From Lepidostoma basale (lineage: Eukaryota; Arthropoda; Insecta; Trichoptera; Lepidostomatidae): 64,000 bases of DNA. The notes beneath the pieces were generated by a model. That model did no database searches. It was given only the letters and a program-made list of their open reading frames with translations, and had not been told where the DNA came from. Made by a program: the position numbers and the translations under genes. Where the stretch lies: contig JAHDVF020001229.1 in NCBI GenBank assembly GCA_022606425.2, positions 558,001 to 622,000 on the forward strand, in the 5' to 3' direction. Shown here one piece after another: positions 21,900-33,249 of the stretch. Every line of letters starts with the position of its first letter. Position 1 is the stretch's first letter.

Positions 21900-22600
21900 T
21901 TGGCAATTAAAATATTTATAATATCTTAGTCTCATGGTTATTTAACACGAGATTGACACATTTAACAGGAAAAAAATATTTTTTTTTACCAAAAAGTGTT
22001 TAGTATAAAAAATATGTATGAAATCTATTTTAGCAAATCGATTTGAAATCACGAAAAAAACTATTTTTTATGTATTAAATTGTTGATTATCTAGATTCAA
22101 ATATAAACCAACATAAAAATTTTCAAAGCGGTTAAAATATTTTATTTCTGTTTTCTATACCGTCGTCAATTTTCATAAAGGGTATTTTGCGTAAGCGTTG
22201 GTTGCTACGACTATCGATATTTTAAGAAATTGTGATTTAAACGAAATTGAATTAACTGATCTAAGCGTGTAAGTTCAAATCTGGAAGCTATGAACAACCA
22301 TGCGAAAAGCGTATGTTTTCGGATTTAGTTTCGCTGGCAGTGTCAGTGAAATTTTTGTAAACATATTTATTTCATTGTTTTAAAATTAGCTATTTAGACA
22401 TTAGAACTAGACATAAGATTAGCACTACTACGAAGGCTTTTATTTTTTGCATCGCCCTAAGCAATTCCGAAGTAAGTACCTGCTAATTAAACCATTTTTA
22501 AAAATCGAATTTTATGAACTCAAATCATGTATTCATCGTTCCTTCGTGTAATTAATATACACAAAACGTTTTTTTTTTGTATATTGATGAATGACGGTGA
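21900..22600. other. Unassigned AT-rich
   Basis: No supported feature. 22310-22350 (cggatttag...agtgtcagtga) weakly resembles the reverse of 26320-26360. Confidence 0.35.
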
Positions 22601-22609
22601 AGATGGAGA

Positions 22610-22945
22610 GTGCGGCATAATGACGAGCTGTACCATATTTACAAAGCTCCCAGTCTCTCCACCCAAGTCAGACTGAATAGACTGAGATGGGCCGGTCACG
22701 TGCAGAGGATGCCGTCATCGCGAACCCCAAAATGATTGCTGGAGTGGCACCCAGATGGTAGAAGACCGACTGGACGACCAAGGCTGCGATGGGAGGATGA
22801 AGTTGGGAAAGATGGGCGAAATTGTTATGAGTGTCGGATTGGAGGGTCGAAGCGGAAGACAGCAGGAGTTGGAGGCGAAGAATATTGGAGGCTAAGGCTC
22901 GATATGGGCTGTAGGGCCATCGAAGAAGGAGAAGAAGGTTGATGA
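22610..22945 (+). mobile_element. LINE-E fragment, RT C-terminus
   Basis: The frame reads ELYHIYKAPSLSTQ, VRLNRLRWAGHVQRMPSSRT, LLEWHPDG, then RRPTGRPRLRWEDEVGKDG and a shifted tail WRLRLDMGCRAIEEGEEG, ending GAAGAAGGAGAAGAAGG. The RWAGH then GRPxxRW order matches LINE-D and other insect non-LTR C-termini. A stop (TGA at 22735) and a later frameshift break it. Confidence 0.8.
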
Positions 22946-22949
22946 ATAT

Positions 22950-23320
22950 ATTCATTACATAAACATTTAAAGACTTGACTCCGCACTGTGATTATGCAGA
23001 TATTGTGTGTTTATACTAATATAAGTACATAGCATACGAGCCGAGAAAATAAAATGCACGTATTTTACGCGACTGCAGTAAAATAGAAGGTTTGTCAATG
23101 GAAAATAATTAGGACAAAAGCATCTACCATGGGCGGCTCCCTTACCTACATACTCTCTTATGCACATGCGCTGGTCTTACTGCCGTTCCATTCAATGTTA
23201 TAGGGTGTTGATGATTGTCTAAAAAACTTTTTTTAATTTTTATTTTTATACCCGAAATGGTAGACCGAGAGGATGGACCGTCACATTTTTCTATACTCTT
23301 GAGATTCTTTAATATTTCTA
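22950..23320. other. Unassigned
   Basis: Nothing recognisable; A/T-rich with a T-run near 23230. Confidence 0.35.
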
Positions 23321-23322
23321 TT

Positions 23323-23760
23323 TAAACTAACTAACTAACCATCACGCCATCTCCCCGAAAGGGTAGGCAGAAAGAATGGACGGTCACACTTTAACCGATG
23401 CGGCACTCAATCTTTATATTTTCCCCCGCGGGCGACGCGGTGTGATGGGTTGCGAACCTCATCGCCACCAATAGGCATCTCCCGCGCACACTTCGATCGT
23501 CCAACATCCACAAAAAAAAAAATCTAAAACAAATAATATAAAATACAATGATATAAAATAAAATAACGAAATAAAAATAATTTATCACAAAATGTTCTTT
23601 TTACATTGTGCACATATTGTCTATTTAATTTATGTTCCACGTATTCGCCGTTTTTTAAATTAACAGTAATTAGGCACTTAAAACAAACCAACACCAGTAA
23701 GAATTTGAAAATAATATTGTTGAAATTATTCAAATTGTCATTGGAACAGCATTATAGTTC
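23323..23760 (-). mobile_element. SINE-L copy 1 (LINE-A-tailed SINE)
   Basis: On the minus strand the 5' part is AT-rich, then comes a GC-rich core (GACGATCGAAGTGTGCGCGG, GGTGGCGATGAGGTTCGCAA, CCCATCACACCGCGTC), and the last ~65 bases (CATTCTTTCTGCCTACCC, GGAGATGGCGTGATGG, TTAG repeats) are those of LINE-A. GGTTCGCAACC is one base off a B box; a clean A box at normal spacing is not visible. Confidence 0.8.
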
Positions 23761-23814
23761 TTATTTAAAAAAAACATAAAGTTTGTGTCTGATAACTTAT
23801 GTACATTTCATGTT

Positions 23815-24075
23815 GAATGAAAGACAAGAGAAATATGGGTGGTCGAAGACGTCGTTAAGCGGGGAAGGCAAAGGAGAACATATTGGTATGCACACTTAAG
23901 AATAATGGACACATCTAGACTCCTTCACATTGTGCCGCATGGTCAACCCCAAGGTAGACGACTCCCGGGCAGACCACCTAAGAGATGGATTAACGGCTGA
24001 GAATCGACTTCGCCAAAAGCCAATCCTTCATAAGAAACAAGCCACAAGTCCTGCATTAAAAAGAAGAAGACATAT
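23815..24075 (+). mobile_element. LINE-B copy
   Basis: Encodes QEKYGWSKTSLSGEGKGEHI-like, WYAHLRIMDTSRLLHIVPHG, QPQGRRLPGRPPKRWIN and a SQE-like end, with a GAAGAAGAC tail. Stops and shifts are present. Confidence 0.75.
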
Positions 24076-24147
24076 TATGTTTCAATCGACACATTATCCA
24101 ATACATGGTATATCTTTACACAGTATAAAATATAGTAAGATATAACC

Positions 24148-24490
24148 CATTTTGAATCTATACAAATACTTGTAGACAAATACTGGATTTTACCCATTGC
24201 GGATAATCATTTTTAAGGATTAATTGTATCTCAATAGAGACGAAGATGTAAATTGTTAACACCTAATCTTAATAGATGGCGCTAGTGTAGATTGAACTAA
24301 AAATGTGAAGTGTTTCTCAACATTGTCAGACGTGGTGGTCGTAAGAAGGGAGGAATGGGGAATGTTGTTAACATAAAACAATCGCTTAACCCAACCAATG
24401 ACAGGTCATAAGTCCTATAAGCGCCTCGACCACCATATTCTGTTCCCAGAAAACAATTTACATCTTCGTCTCCATTGAGATACAATTAAA
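24148..24490. mobile_element. Family K element, copy 2
   Basis: Both inverted ends are present (AAGGATTAATTGTATCTCAA at the left; its complement at the right). The interior (gatggcgctagtgtagattg, acgtggtggtcgtaagaag, aatgacaggtcataag) is in the opposite orientation to copies 3 and 4. ATATAACC at 24140-24147 and 24491-24498 is a candidate 8-bp TSD. Confidence 0.72.
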
Positions 24491-24499
24491 ATATAACCG

Positions 24500-25165
24500 T
24501 TACGTTAGATAATTGCCCTACACGCACGTTATGAAAATCATCAAAATGAGTTACGAACTTATTTCGGCCAAATTTCACTTAAGATTTTATGTCTCTCGGA
24601 TACAGATTTATTCATCGTACAATGCAGTCTCGTCTTTCATTAGAAAATATTGTTTTATAGGTAGATAGTGCTGCTATATTTTATTGTCATTCATAATGCT
24701 GTACAATCATAATATTAAATTGAATTGATTTAATATTGACTTATTAATATGCAATTAGTTTTCTATTAGATTTTATTATACATTTAATTGAGTTATGGTG
24801 TAGTAAAAATATACGATTTTTTTAAGTGCTTAATATATTAATTCAAAACATAATTTTTATGGTAAAATAACCCTTCAGAAGTTCAGACACTTATAAAATT
24901 AATTTATGAAAAAATATGTATGGGTATCGAATGTCGGAAGACCATTTTGAATCATATTTTTTTAAGTTTATTATTATTATGACCGGTTTCTTTAGACATC
25001 TATATCACAACAGTCTGTTAGCGACGCTGAAATTACTTATATTATGCAATATTTTCGTATTGTTTTAATCGGTCGATTTTATATTTTAAAAATCATATGA
25101 AGTTTAACATCACATCTCAAACAATCAATTATAAACTTATTGAACGCTAAGGCATTAACACTGTG
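24500..25165. other. Unassigned AT-rich
   Basis: No supported feature. Confidence 0.35.
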
Positions 25166-25169
25166 TAAT

Positions 25170-25735
25170 TCCATTGTATTTATACTTAGGAAATCGAAAA
25201 ACTATGTTTTATCCACTATTCAATAAAAAATATTTAAAACACGACATGTTTCGGAGGATACCTCCATCTTCAGGTGTAAAAATATAATAAAAACTGAACA
25301 AAGAAATTCCTCCTTTTACTCCTTTCTCCTTAAATACTTTGATTACATTTAATCTCCCAAGCTCCCATTCCCAATCAAATGCAAATTAATTATTTATTAA
25401 TTTCTATACAAATTATGTCTTTTCAAAAGAATGTTTTTTTAATATATTTTTTTTTTGTATGGTCATCATGTATTATTATTATTTATTATTTCTTACTGTT
25501 AAAAAATAATAATTAGTACCTACTTATAACAAATAGCACAGGTTTATTTTTAAATTTAAATTATTGTATCGAATTTTACATGCGTTTTTTTTATTAGTCT
25601 TTCATTGTTTAGTTTTTATTATGGAGGAATCTTCCGAAACATGTCGTGTTTTTTTAAATATTTTTTTATTGAATAGTGGATTAAAGAAAGTTTTTCAATT
25701 TGCTAAGTATAATCAATTATAAATTTTACCAATGA
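25170..25735. repeat. Foldback repeat W
   Basis: About 90-base arms (25170-25260 and 25620-25720) are inverted copies: TATACTTAG.AAAT.GAAAAA, TTTAATCCACTATTCAATAA, ACACGACATGTTTCGGA. The interior is AT-rich with T-runs. The left arm carries a complete hammerhead-like motif on the minus strand; the right arm keeps only the GGAGGAATCTTCC stem and GAAACATGTC. Confidence 0.78.
25239..25277 (-). ncRNA. Hammerhead-ribozyme-like motif, family W (best fold)
   Basis: Read 5'-3' on the minus strand: ACAC, CTGAAGA, an unpaired T, GGAGG-TAT-CCTCC, GAAAC, AT, GTC, GTGT. This gives stem I of 4 bp (ACAC/GTGT) directly flanking the core, a perfect 5-bp stem II, a 2-bp stem III and a GUC cleavage triplet. 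Every invariant hammerhead core base is present (CUGANGA with N = A, then GAA). The one departure is the extra U after A9, a position where an extra base is known to be tolerated in some natural hammerheads. Whether it is transcribed or cleaves is untested. Confidence 0.72.
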
Positions 25736-25739
25736 GTGT

Positions 25740-26370
25740 TAAAACATTTTTTTTCTGGGCTCATGTATTTATGCATCTATTGTACGTATAATTCAAAAGT
25801 TTGGAGGTGTATCCTGTATGCCTACCCTTGTGAAGGACAGGCGTGGCGGACGTTGAAAGCATTTTTTTACGTCGTGTAACGCGCGACTCGGATTGCTCAA
25901 AAGTGGTTTATGCTTCCCGTACGATGTAAAAAAAATATTTCTATATCTTGTTCTTGATCTATTCAGGTGATAGTACACGCCAATGACAGTATCGCAAGCC
26001 ATATGTGGTCAGGATCAAGTGAAACTTAAAAATAAAACTATACCAATGCACAATATCTAATATATATTTTTTTGTTATTAAAAGTGTAACATTAAGTTGC
26101 TAAGTGTGTAAAAAATAATACATATTGCATAATTTTTTTTCCAATAATATATATTTTTTAAAAGACTATCACCAAATATTTAAATCAATGATATTAGAAT
26201 TTATTTTACAATCTTCAACTTATAACTTATAAACTTCAATTTAACCTTTAAACACAGATTTTTAGTTTTATAGTAGTGAACATATTCGCTTTCTAGAAGT
26301 TTTTAAAATAATTTTATGAGCACTGCCTCACTGACACTAAAAATGTCTAAATCCGAGACGATTTAATTCA
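25740..26370. other. Mostly unassigned
   Basis: 25800-25845 (gtatgcctacccttgtgaag, gacaggcgtggcgg) may be a decayed plus-strand LINE-A 3' end. The rest is AT-rich. Confidence 0.35.
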
Positions 26371-26374
26371 GCGT

Positions 26375-26580
26375 CCGAATTTCTCTTCCTACTGGCATCA
26401 CCAAAGGCAGGTTGATTCTGCGTGACGGAGCAAAGAACAATTTATGTCGACGTTATCGCAGATAACCTCCAGGAAGAAACATACCTATTTGTTCCAGAAT
26501 ATATGGGTTCTCAATTGAGCCCCGTTTCAGCTTGCAAAAATGCGTCGCTGTAAACCCTTCCCTTCTCACTTCAAGGGAGT
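26375..26580 (-). mobile_element. LINE-J fragment
   Basis: The minus strand encodes, with stops, SLEVRREGFTATHFCKLKRG, a GGYLR block, RRHKLFFAPSRRINLPLVMP and VGREIRTLN. The same order (GYLRRRQHRLF, NLPIVMPVGRAI) appears at 36420-36640, so this is coding sequence of a dispersed element. Confidence 0.7.
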
Positions 26581-26589
26581 TATACCCTA

Positions 26590-26745
26590 GAATACCCAAG
26601 AGAAATTTCTAACAGGTAATCTCCTGGCTTCACAACATGAGGGACTGGACTGGTTTAAAAAGCGTTGAAGAACTGTTTCGAGCTGCCAGGGACAGAGAAG
26701 TCAATGTCGAAGGGAATGCAAATGAATTAATTACAAATTCGATTT
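26590..26745 (+). mobile_element. LINE-G 3' fragment
   Basis: Encodes an ISWLHNMRDWTGLKSVEELF-like peptide and RAARDREVNVE, matching the REWTGI and DRDAFA region of LINE-G. Confidence 0.7.
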
Positions 26746-26749
26746 TCAA

Positions 26750-27125
26750 TAATAACACTTTCCCAAAAATAGCCTAAGCGATAACAAAATCGCGTGAAAT
26801 ATATAAAAATCTATGTTTTTTTAATAGAAATGCTTACGTCTGTTCTTCGGTTTTCAATCACGTAAGATGGGTAATGAATTTCCAATTGTAATTTGATCAA
26901 CTTATTTTTAGGTCACGGTTCACCGTCGATAAGGTTAGAACAAGTTGATATGTGCAATTCATCGGTACATTTGAGAAACACGGAATAGCATTTTGTCTTC
27001 CGCATCCTTGGCAAGGGCCAAGTAGTTTATTTGTTTTGTATGTGAATCCATATTGAGCATTTAAAAGTAAATCAAATCGATACTCGTATCAAGCGAAGCG
27101 CCCAAGCGAGAAAACTTCCGCAAAT
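26750..27125. other. Unassigned
   Basis: Nothing recognisable. Confidence 0.35.
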
Positions 27126-27127
27126 TT

Positions 27128-27385
27128 CTTTCTTCTTCTTCTTCTGTTATGGCCGTCCACTACTGGACGTAGACCACCACTCGAATTTTCCACTCTCTTC
27201 TATCCTGAGCGATCCGCATTCAGGCACATCCCGCACTCTTCCGTATTCCGTTTATATAACTGCGGCCGCCCAACTCCACGCTTTGCCGTTCTCGGGCACC
27301 AGTACAGCAGTCGACTTGTCTTCTTTTCATCTGGGTCAGGAGCGACGTATTCCACACAACGCCACTTAAGGGTTGCGGCCAACTT
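27128..27385 (-). mobile_element. LINE-C (RTE-like) 3' end
   Basis: The minus strand encodes LKWRCVEYVAPDPDEKKTSR and, in another frame, RRPQLYKRNTEECGMCLNAD, followed by the RTE-type end (tccagtagtggacggccata) and a GAAGAAGAAGAA tail. Frame-broken. Confidence 0.7.
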
Positions 27386-27439
27386 AATGATATTAGAATT
27401 TTTTTCACTGTATTAAAACCCTATGCAAGTTGACTTCTG

Positions 27440-27610
27440 AAAGTTATGTATCTTTCAAAACTTGCCGAATCATGCGCGTATTGACCAATAGGACGACCAC
27501 CAAATAGATGGAGAGACAGCCTGACGTCTTCATCACAGGACCATGAAATATATTATGTGAACCAATTTGATAGCATGTCTAAACAGATCTCAAGCTCTGG
27601 ATGTAGAAGA
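27440..27610 (+). mobile_element. LINE-B relic
   Basis: Contains ataggacgaccaccaaatag, atggagagacagcctgacgt, cttcatcacagga, the GRPPNRWRDSLTSSSQ block. Decayed. Confidence 0.6.
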
Positions 27611-27644
27611 ATTCTGATTAGAGAATTTCGGTGAGAATCGCGAT

Positions 27645-28115
27645 GGATGAAAGTAGGATAAATGCAGTAGGCACTCTTAGTGGCTGCATGATACGATGTA
27701 CAATTGCTGAGTATTGGGAGAGGTAACATAAGTCAGGAAATACAGTTTGGCGGTTCATTTTTATTTCACTCTTAGACGAATGTACGATAAATATAAGAAA
27801 ATACTGCACTGCGAATGAAAGCGTTATGAATCAAATAACCTGGCGAAACCGGTCGCTATCGAAATAAAGACAAATATGGAAGTAGTTATAAAAAAACATC
27901 GTTTTATTTGATTATTATTTAAAATAAACCTTCATCAGGAGATTTCTGTTAAATCATTAAATAATATTAATGAAAAGATCATCAATATAGTTTGGACACA
28001 TGGAAAGAATGAATGAAGAAATAATGGTTAAGTATATGTTAACCATTAGCAGTCCATTTATTGTACCTACCTCTCCATCGGCGAGACGGTGTGATGATTA
28101 GTTAGTTAGTTAGTT
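27645..28115 (+). mobile_element. LINE-A copy split by repeat X
   Basis: LINE-A sequence runs to TTATGAATCAAATAA at 27837 and resumes at 27966 (attaatgaaaagatcatcaa, gtttggacacatggaaagaa), ending GAGACGGTGTGATGATTAGT plus (TTAG)n. An internal deletion removes most of the GRPRKT-MTRC part. Confidence 0.8.
27838..27965 (+). repeat. Repeat X, short copy inside LINE-A
   Basis: Begins CCTGGCGAAACCGGTCGC, the 3' half of the X hammerhead-like motif (GAAAC-CG-GTC at 27845-27854), then AAATAAAGACAAATATGGAA. The right end carries CTGATGAAGGTTT on the minus strand (27938 back), the 5' half of a second, opposed motif. AAATAA occurs at both edges and may be the TSD. Confidence 0.6.
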
Positions 28116-28119
28116 TATT

Positions 28120-28860
28120 GTGATTGTAGTTGTTTGAAACAAGAAATAGTTGACCGAGAGCCACGCAGATTACATAGAACCTTTTAGCATGCTGCATATA
28201 TTGTGACATAAAAAAATGTACGTCGATTTTTAGTGCTTCAAGTACAATATCAGTTCATATGTAAGTATGTACGATGTATTGTAACAATGACTCACTTATC
28301 GAGGTAACTATAAGAGTTTCAATCGATCTCAACTGTGTATTGTGGTTTTGTGTTTGCACTCTATTCGGTATCTGTGTGTAGACATTGCAAACAGTTCGCC
28401 TGCACGGTGGTAGGGACCCAGCAACAAAGCGGAGCTACCGTATTATTTAAGAGTTTCTGGAATGGCATTCATTTCCCTATTATTGTATCACATCCAGCAA
28501 AGTTTGGTTTTAACTTGAAACATATTTCGCTTTACCGGCTGTAAAAAGGAGATAAAACGTATTTTAATATAAATAGACAAATACCAAGAAGTTATCAATA
28601 ATGAAAACGATAATATTTTGAATACCAGAGAGCGAGAGAGGAATATTTCGATTCTCTCCGAAAGTAATTCGTAAAATTCGAAATTCACAAGTTGCGTGCG
28701 AGAACGTTTCTGAATTATTTTGAATTTTGAGTATTGTTGTATGACAGTAATGTATTATAGAAAACAAAAGGAGAACAATTTTGTGTTGTTAATTATGAAA
28801 TTTTTAACGTTTGTGAAATAAAATGATTTACACTAAAAATTAAAACTTATTTTCTTATTA
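28120..28860. other. Unassigned
   Basis: No supported feature. The 69-codon frame at 28335 has a Cys-rich start but no recognisable domain. Confidence 0.35.
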
Positions 28861-28861
28861 C

Positions 28862-29125
28862 GATTGTACAGGGAACCAAGATTTTTAAGGATAGAAAAGA
28901 TCTTTGATCGGGGGAGACTGAGAAGACGTTACTGGAGAGATCATGTGGAAAGAGCATGTTCCGAAAGAGTGATAAATATAGCCCCAAATAAAGTACCAAC
29001 AGGAAATCGACCTACAGGAAGACCACCTAAAAGATGGCGAGACAGTTGGACATCTGCATCCCAGGAACAGGCTCCGAGAAATAACAGGACACAGTCCTCT
29101 AAATAAAGCAGAAGAAGAAGAAAAT
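28862..29125 (+). mobile_element. LINE-B copy, open reading frame at C-terminus
   Basis: An 80-codon frame reads FDRGRLRRRYWRDHVERACS, ERVINIAPNKVPTG, NRPTGRPPKRWRDSWTSASQ and EQAPRNNRTQSSK, then stop and AGCAGAAGAAGAAG. It is the cleanest C-terminal LINE-B frame in the window. 5'-truncated, no RT core. Confidence 0.83.
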
Positions 29126-29129
29126 CTTT

Positions 29130-30275
29130 ACTTTCGTGAATGTTTTCGCGTTGTAAATAGTAAAATTATAATCGCTTAATATTTGATGTTGCAACCCATT
29201 GTCGGCCTCCCTGCTGCTCCTTCGAGTATTCTGCATCTAGGGCTGACTCATCCTTGCGAACAATGTTATTTCATCTAAGCGTAAGTCTACTTTCTTAAGT
29301 CTCAGAATACTGCGACTTCCAAAGCCATTCAAGTGAGACCATAGTCGAGTTGCACGGGATTAATTAAACCACATTTCACTGCTTACGCCAAGTGAATCAT
29401 TATTATCTGTAAATAGAATAATCTAATTCATATTCCTACATTTAATATGTATTAATTCGAAAGCAATTTAATAAACAACAAAATAATTTGAATACAAAAT
29501 CATTTTTACGTTCCCGTACACGAAGATTGATCACGAAGGCAGCTGTAGCCGTGGACTGGAGGTATTTGTTGTTGCCGTAATAAAACAAAGTACACAGATT
29601 GAATATTTGATATCTTTAATCTCCCGAATATCACTTTTAACAAAGGCATTACAAAAATTACAACAAAACGAAAAACTTGTATCCAATTTAGTTTTTCGCT
29701 TCGTTGGTCAATATAATGGTTTATTATATTATTTATTGCCTTATGCCGGCTGTATAATGTAACACAACCGGTCATTTCCGAAATAGCTTACGATGGATGG
29801 TGCGGTGCGATGATTTCTTTCGTGTTTTTTTTATCGTGTTTCGTTATACATAAAATGTGTGTATTTATAAGATATATTAAGTTGTACATACAATTAGGAG
29901 TAATTTATTATCTGGTTAGGAAATATGACGGATCGAAACACTAAGATTCGAATTAAATAAAGATTAGGTAGAAATATTTTACATTCGACTCCTACCAGTT
30001 TTGAGAACACACTCACAATAGACGTTATAGCGCTGAGGGAACATAAACATTCCGGTCCAAAACCACAATAATTATTATTAAACAGAAAACATCGAATACG
30101 TATTTCATCTAATGGGGTTTTCGTGTTTAAAAACAGACGAACAATATTTTTAAATGTATTATTTTTAATTTCGAAGCTAGGACGTGAGCATGTATTTTTT
30201 TTTAAACGGGATAATTTTCCGCGACACAATATTCCGTGATGCCCGAACATGTTGTGTGAAATTTTTGATGGGACA
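29130..30275. other. Unassigned AT-rich
   Basis: Several 90-118 codon frames occur on both strands without recognisable motifs; I take them as chance. Confidence 0.35.
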
Positions 30276-30670
30276 CATTAGAGCCGAGTTCCGGGCTGGC
30301 GCTCTTGGCCGCCGGTAGTTCCGACTTATTTATTAAGAAACAAGAACCAAAAAACCGCGGATAGCCGGGCCGAACCGACACAAAAGGACAACGCTTCAAT
30401 TCCTTTGCATCAATTCGTAATTTCCGAGTGGGTACGTAGCTACATTGTTCGAGGAACAAATTTAAATATTCCCCACAATAAAAATAAATATTGGAGTATG
30501 TGCGTACCGCGGCGGGCCATTTGCAGCGCGGAGAATGAAAAGTTGACGGTTGTCCTTTGTTTGATACTATTGCTTCGTTATGTATTTTTTGTTGTTCGCT
30601 GTGTTGTTGTTTTAATGCTGAAACATAAAAATGCTGGCTTTCCATCGGGCCAAATTTATAACAGTGTTAA
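30276..30670. other. GC-richer unique island
   Basis: CpG-containing sequence (ccgagttccgggctggcgct, taccgcggcgggccatttgc) embedded in AT-rich DNA and not repeated in the window. Overlapping frames of 147 (-) and 89 (+) codons exist but neither shows a domain. Candidate conserved non-coding DNA or an unrecognised exon. Confidence 0.35.
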
Positions 30671-30991
30671 TTAAAATACGGACCGGCTACCCACCCGGCT
30701 CGTTATTTACCTACTCCTCTGCTGGCCTTTATTATTATTATCTTGTGCCATAATTTAATTCTTATTGTACATTACCTCATATTTTCAGTGTTCACTTGTT
30801 CCGCTGAAATCGAACGGCACTTCCCTCACTTCTCCTCACATCAGGAAATATATATTTTTATTTTATTTTTTTATGGTAACAAACAGGGATTTCCAATACA
30901 TCTAATAAATCAGATTTATTTTTTAAGATAATCGAATGATTCTACTGAAACCTCTTGATGGAAGCTCATTTTAAATAATAATTAAATAGAA

Positions 30992-31130
30992 CGATGTTTT
31001 TTTTAACTACTTCCACTTTTGTCTTTATTCTACAGCGACCGGTTTCGTTGGGTTCGCTGGCACCGACAGACTGGTCTGGTAGTTAAATAGTTAAAAACAA
31101 CACATCGCTTAATTTAATTATGTTTATATT
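30992..31130 (-). repeat. Repeat X, copy 2, with hammerhead-like motif
   Basis: Short inverted ends (gatgttttttttaactac / tagttaaaaacaacacatc). The minus strand carries CTGTCGG (31069-31063), T, a stem II region and GAAAC-CG-GTC (31046-31037). A6 of the core is U and A9 is G. Confidence 0.6.
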
Positions 31131-31313
31131 GTTGATACTTTTTTTTCAATTCATTAAATGAAATGCGTCATAGAAACCATAATATAAGGCCAATTACAAG
31201 CTGCAACAAATATTGATGTTTAGAATTGTTTACATTATAGTCTAATGGATATAAATCGAAGTTATGTCTAATTAAAATAAAGTAAATTAATATTTTAAAG
31301 AATTAAATAAAAA

Positions 31314-31358
31314 AGAACGGGAACAGACCAAAGGTCTAAACGGAGAAGAAAAAAAAAT
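31314..31358 (+). mobile_element. LINE-B 3' stub
   Basis: GGAACAGACCAAAGGTCTAA then ACGGAGAAGAAAAAA is the extreme 3' end of LINE-B with its tail. Confidence 0.6.
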
Positions 31359-31435
31359 TATATGTATATACCTATATATAAAAAAGGAATTTAGCTTCAT
31401 AGTTTAATTCATGCCGAAAGGTTGCTCCGACATTT

Positions 31436-31590
31436 TTAATGAACTTAACTTAACTTAACTAACCATCACGCCGTCTCCCCGAAAGGGTAGGCAGAAAGAA
31501 TGGACTGCCACACTTTAATTGATGCGGCACTCCATCCTTCTCTTTTCGCCATCGCGAGAGACGCGGTGTGATGGGTTGCGAACCTCATCG
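31436..31590 (-). mobile_element. SINE-L copy 2, 5'-truncated
   Basis: Carries the LINE-A-type 3' end and the GC core up to the B-box-like GGTTCGCAACCC, then stops at GGCGATGAG. The truncation falls just upstream of that box. Confidence 0.8.
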
Positions 31591-31619
31591 CCTTATAACA
31601 ATATTTAGTTGATTTCACT

Positions 31620-31700
31620 TGATTTTATGGCTATTACCGGTTTCGGCAGCTCGCCGCCATCTAATGTGCATCTGAAATGCTGGTGAGGATTGAAATTTAA
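31620..31700 (-). repeat. Repeat R, hammerhead-like motif
   Basis: The minus strand has AGATGGCGGCGAGCTGCC followed by GAAAC-CG-GTA (31644-31635). Homologous to 53755-53800. The CUGA part is lost; the 3' half is intact except for a GUA triplet, still an allowed cleavage type. Confidence 0.4.
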
Positions 31701-31894
31701 TGATTCTATTTTTCTAAATAAATTATTTTTATATTTGCATATATTAAAAAAAAAACTATTACGGATGTGACTAATATTCATAATGATACTATATAATTTT
31801 ATTTAAAGAGATTGGTTGAATTTAATTATTACAATGTCTTCCGGTTAATGGTATCTGGAAATACCCATTTTTTACTTGAGTTCTGAAACAAAAA

Positions 31895-32118
31895 TATTTT
31901 GGCAGATTTCATTTTATTCAAAAGGAGGATATTATTTATATTAGGAAAATATTTTATTGTTTACAAGGCAAATACTCACGACTTTAGAGAGTATCTTGTC
32001 TTCCTAATGTCGAGCCATCTCTCATGCGTTCCTGGTATTATATGGTACCTCTACTCAATAGATGACTTAAACATTAATAATGTTTGTTAATGTCTTTTGA
32101 TATAATAAACTGATTTGA
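31895..32118 (+). mobile_element. LINE-J 3' end
   Basis: Shares AAATACTCACGACTTTAGAG, AGTATCTTGTCTTCCTAATG, CATGCGTTCCTGGTATTATA and the AATAAACTGATTTGATT end with other J copies. Confidence 0.75.
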
Positions 32119-32119
32119 T

Positions 32120-32895
32120 TACATTTAATATAGTAATGATGTATTTAAAATTATTATTATTATACAGCTGGAACACGTAATATCTCATATTGTTCCACTG
32201 TTTTACATTTATTCTTTGTTATACCGTAAATAAATCATTTATTTATAAAATATATTCATACTCTCCTATCTTCTCTTCTTCTTCTCTCGCTGCATATCCA
32301 TCACTGGATGTTTGCGACCACTTGCTCCATTTTATTCCTTTAAATTGAAACGTATGAGACTGCCCACGGTTAAGAATCCACTCTACGCTCTGACGTCTTC
32401 GAGCCATAACATTTTAAAGTGTTACACGCCTCTTTTTTACTCAGTGTTCCATATGCCGTAGATTTGCAGTTTTTCTTATTTTTATTGAAGTGAGCAGCTG
32501 ACGATCAGTTCTCATGCATTTCACCACCTCTTCATTCTTTCCCTTTTCCGTCTGTGGTATCTTGCGCATACTCCTTTACGTCCACATTTCAAAGACAGTC
32601 TTCTCATTCTGAGTCCAGCTCTCGTATATTTCAGTATTTTTTTATATTGCTATTATGTTTTTTTATTTTTTTTTTACTTATTCTTGTATTAATAATTATT
32701 TTTCTTTCTTTACAGGTATGTTCCAAAGCCTTCTACAGTCTATGTGCTTTATTGTTTCAAACCGTAAGTAAATTAAAGATAAGCTCCGGATTTTACGTTA
32801 ACGATTGCTCGTCACTATGATATAGTTAGTCTTCTCCAATCGCAACATCAATTTGATGTGAAATTAGATATTTATCATGTTATTAATGTAAATGA
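32120..32895. other. Unassigned
   Basis: 32265-32440 begins cttctcttcttcttctctcg and may be a reversed LINE 3' end, unassigned. A 76-88 codon frame after it is T-rich and probably chance. Confidence 0.3.
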
Positions 32896-32899
32896 ATAA

Positions 32900-33030
32900 A
32901 AAGATGTTTTTTAAAAACTGCTTCCACTTTTGTCTTTATTTCGACATCGATCGGTTTCGCCAGACTGCCTGCCATCGATATACTAGAAATCCATAAAGAG
33001 ATTTCAGTAAAATCATTAGATTATTAACAT
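32900..33030 (-). repeat. Repeat X, copy 3
   Basis: Carries the CTTCCACTTTTGTCTTTATT block and, on the minus strand, GCGAAACCGATC (32960-32949); the CTGTCGA box is mutated to TATATCGA. Confidence 0.55.
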
Positions 33031-33249
33031 ACTTTTTTGGTTGTGCTTTTGTATAAGTCAATGATGTATTAAAAAAAATACAATCGAATTTTTTTATTAA
33101 TTAGTTCCACTTTAGTTTTATATTTTTTAAAACTATAGAATGATAAGAAACTAATACATAAAAGTGTTTTATTTTGGCTCAAGGAATTTTCACCACAAAT
33201 CAATAAATCTCAAGTATACTCTAAGTGTGTAAGTACATGCCTAAGCATC

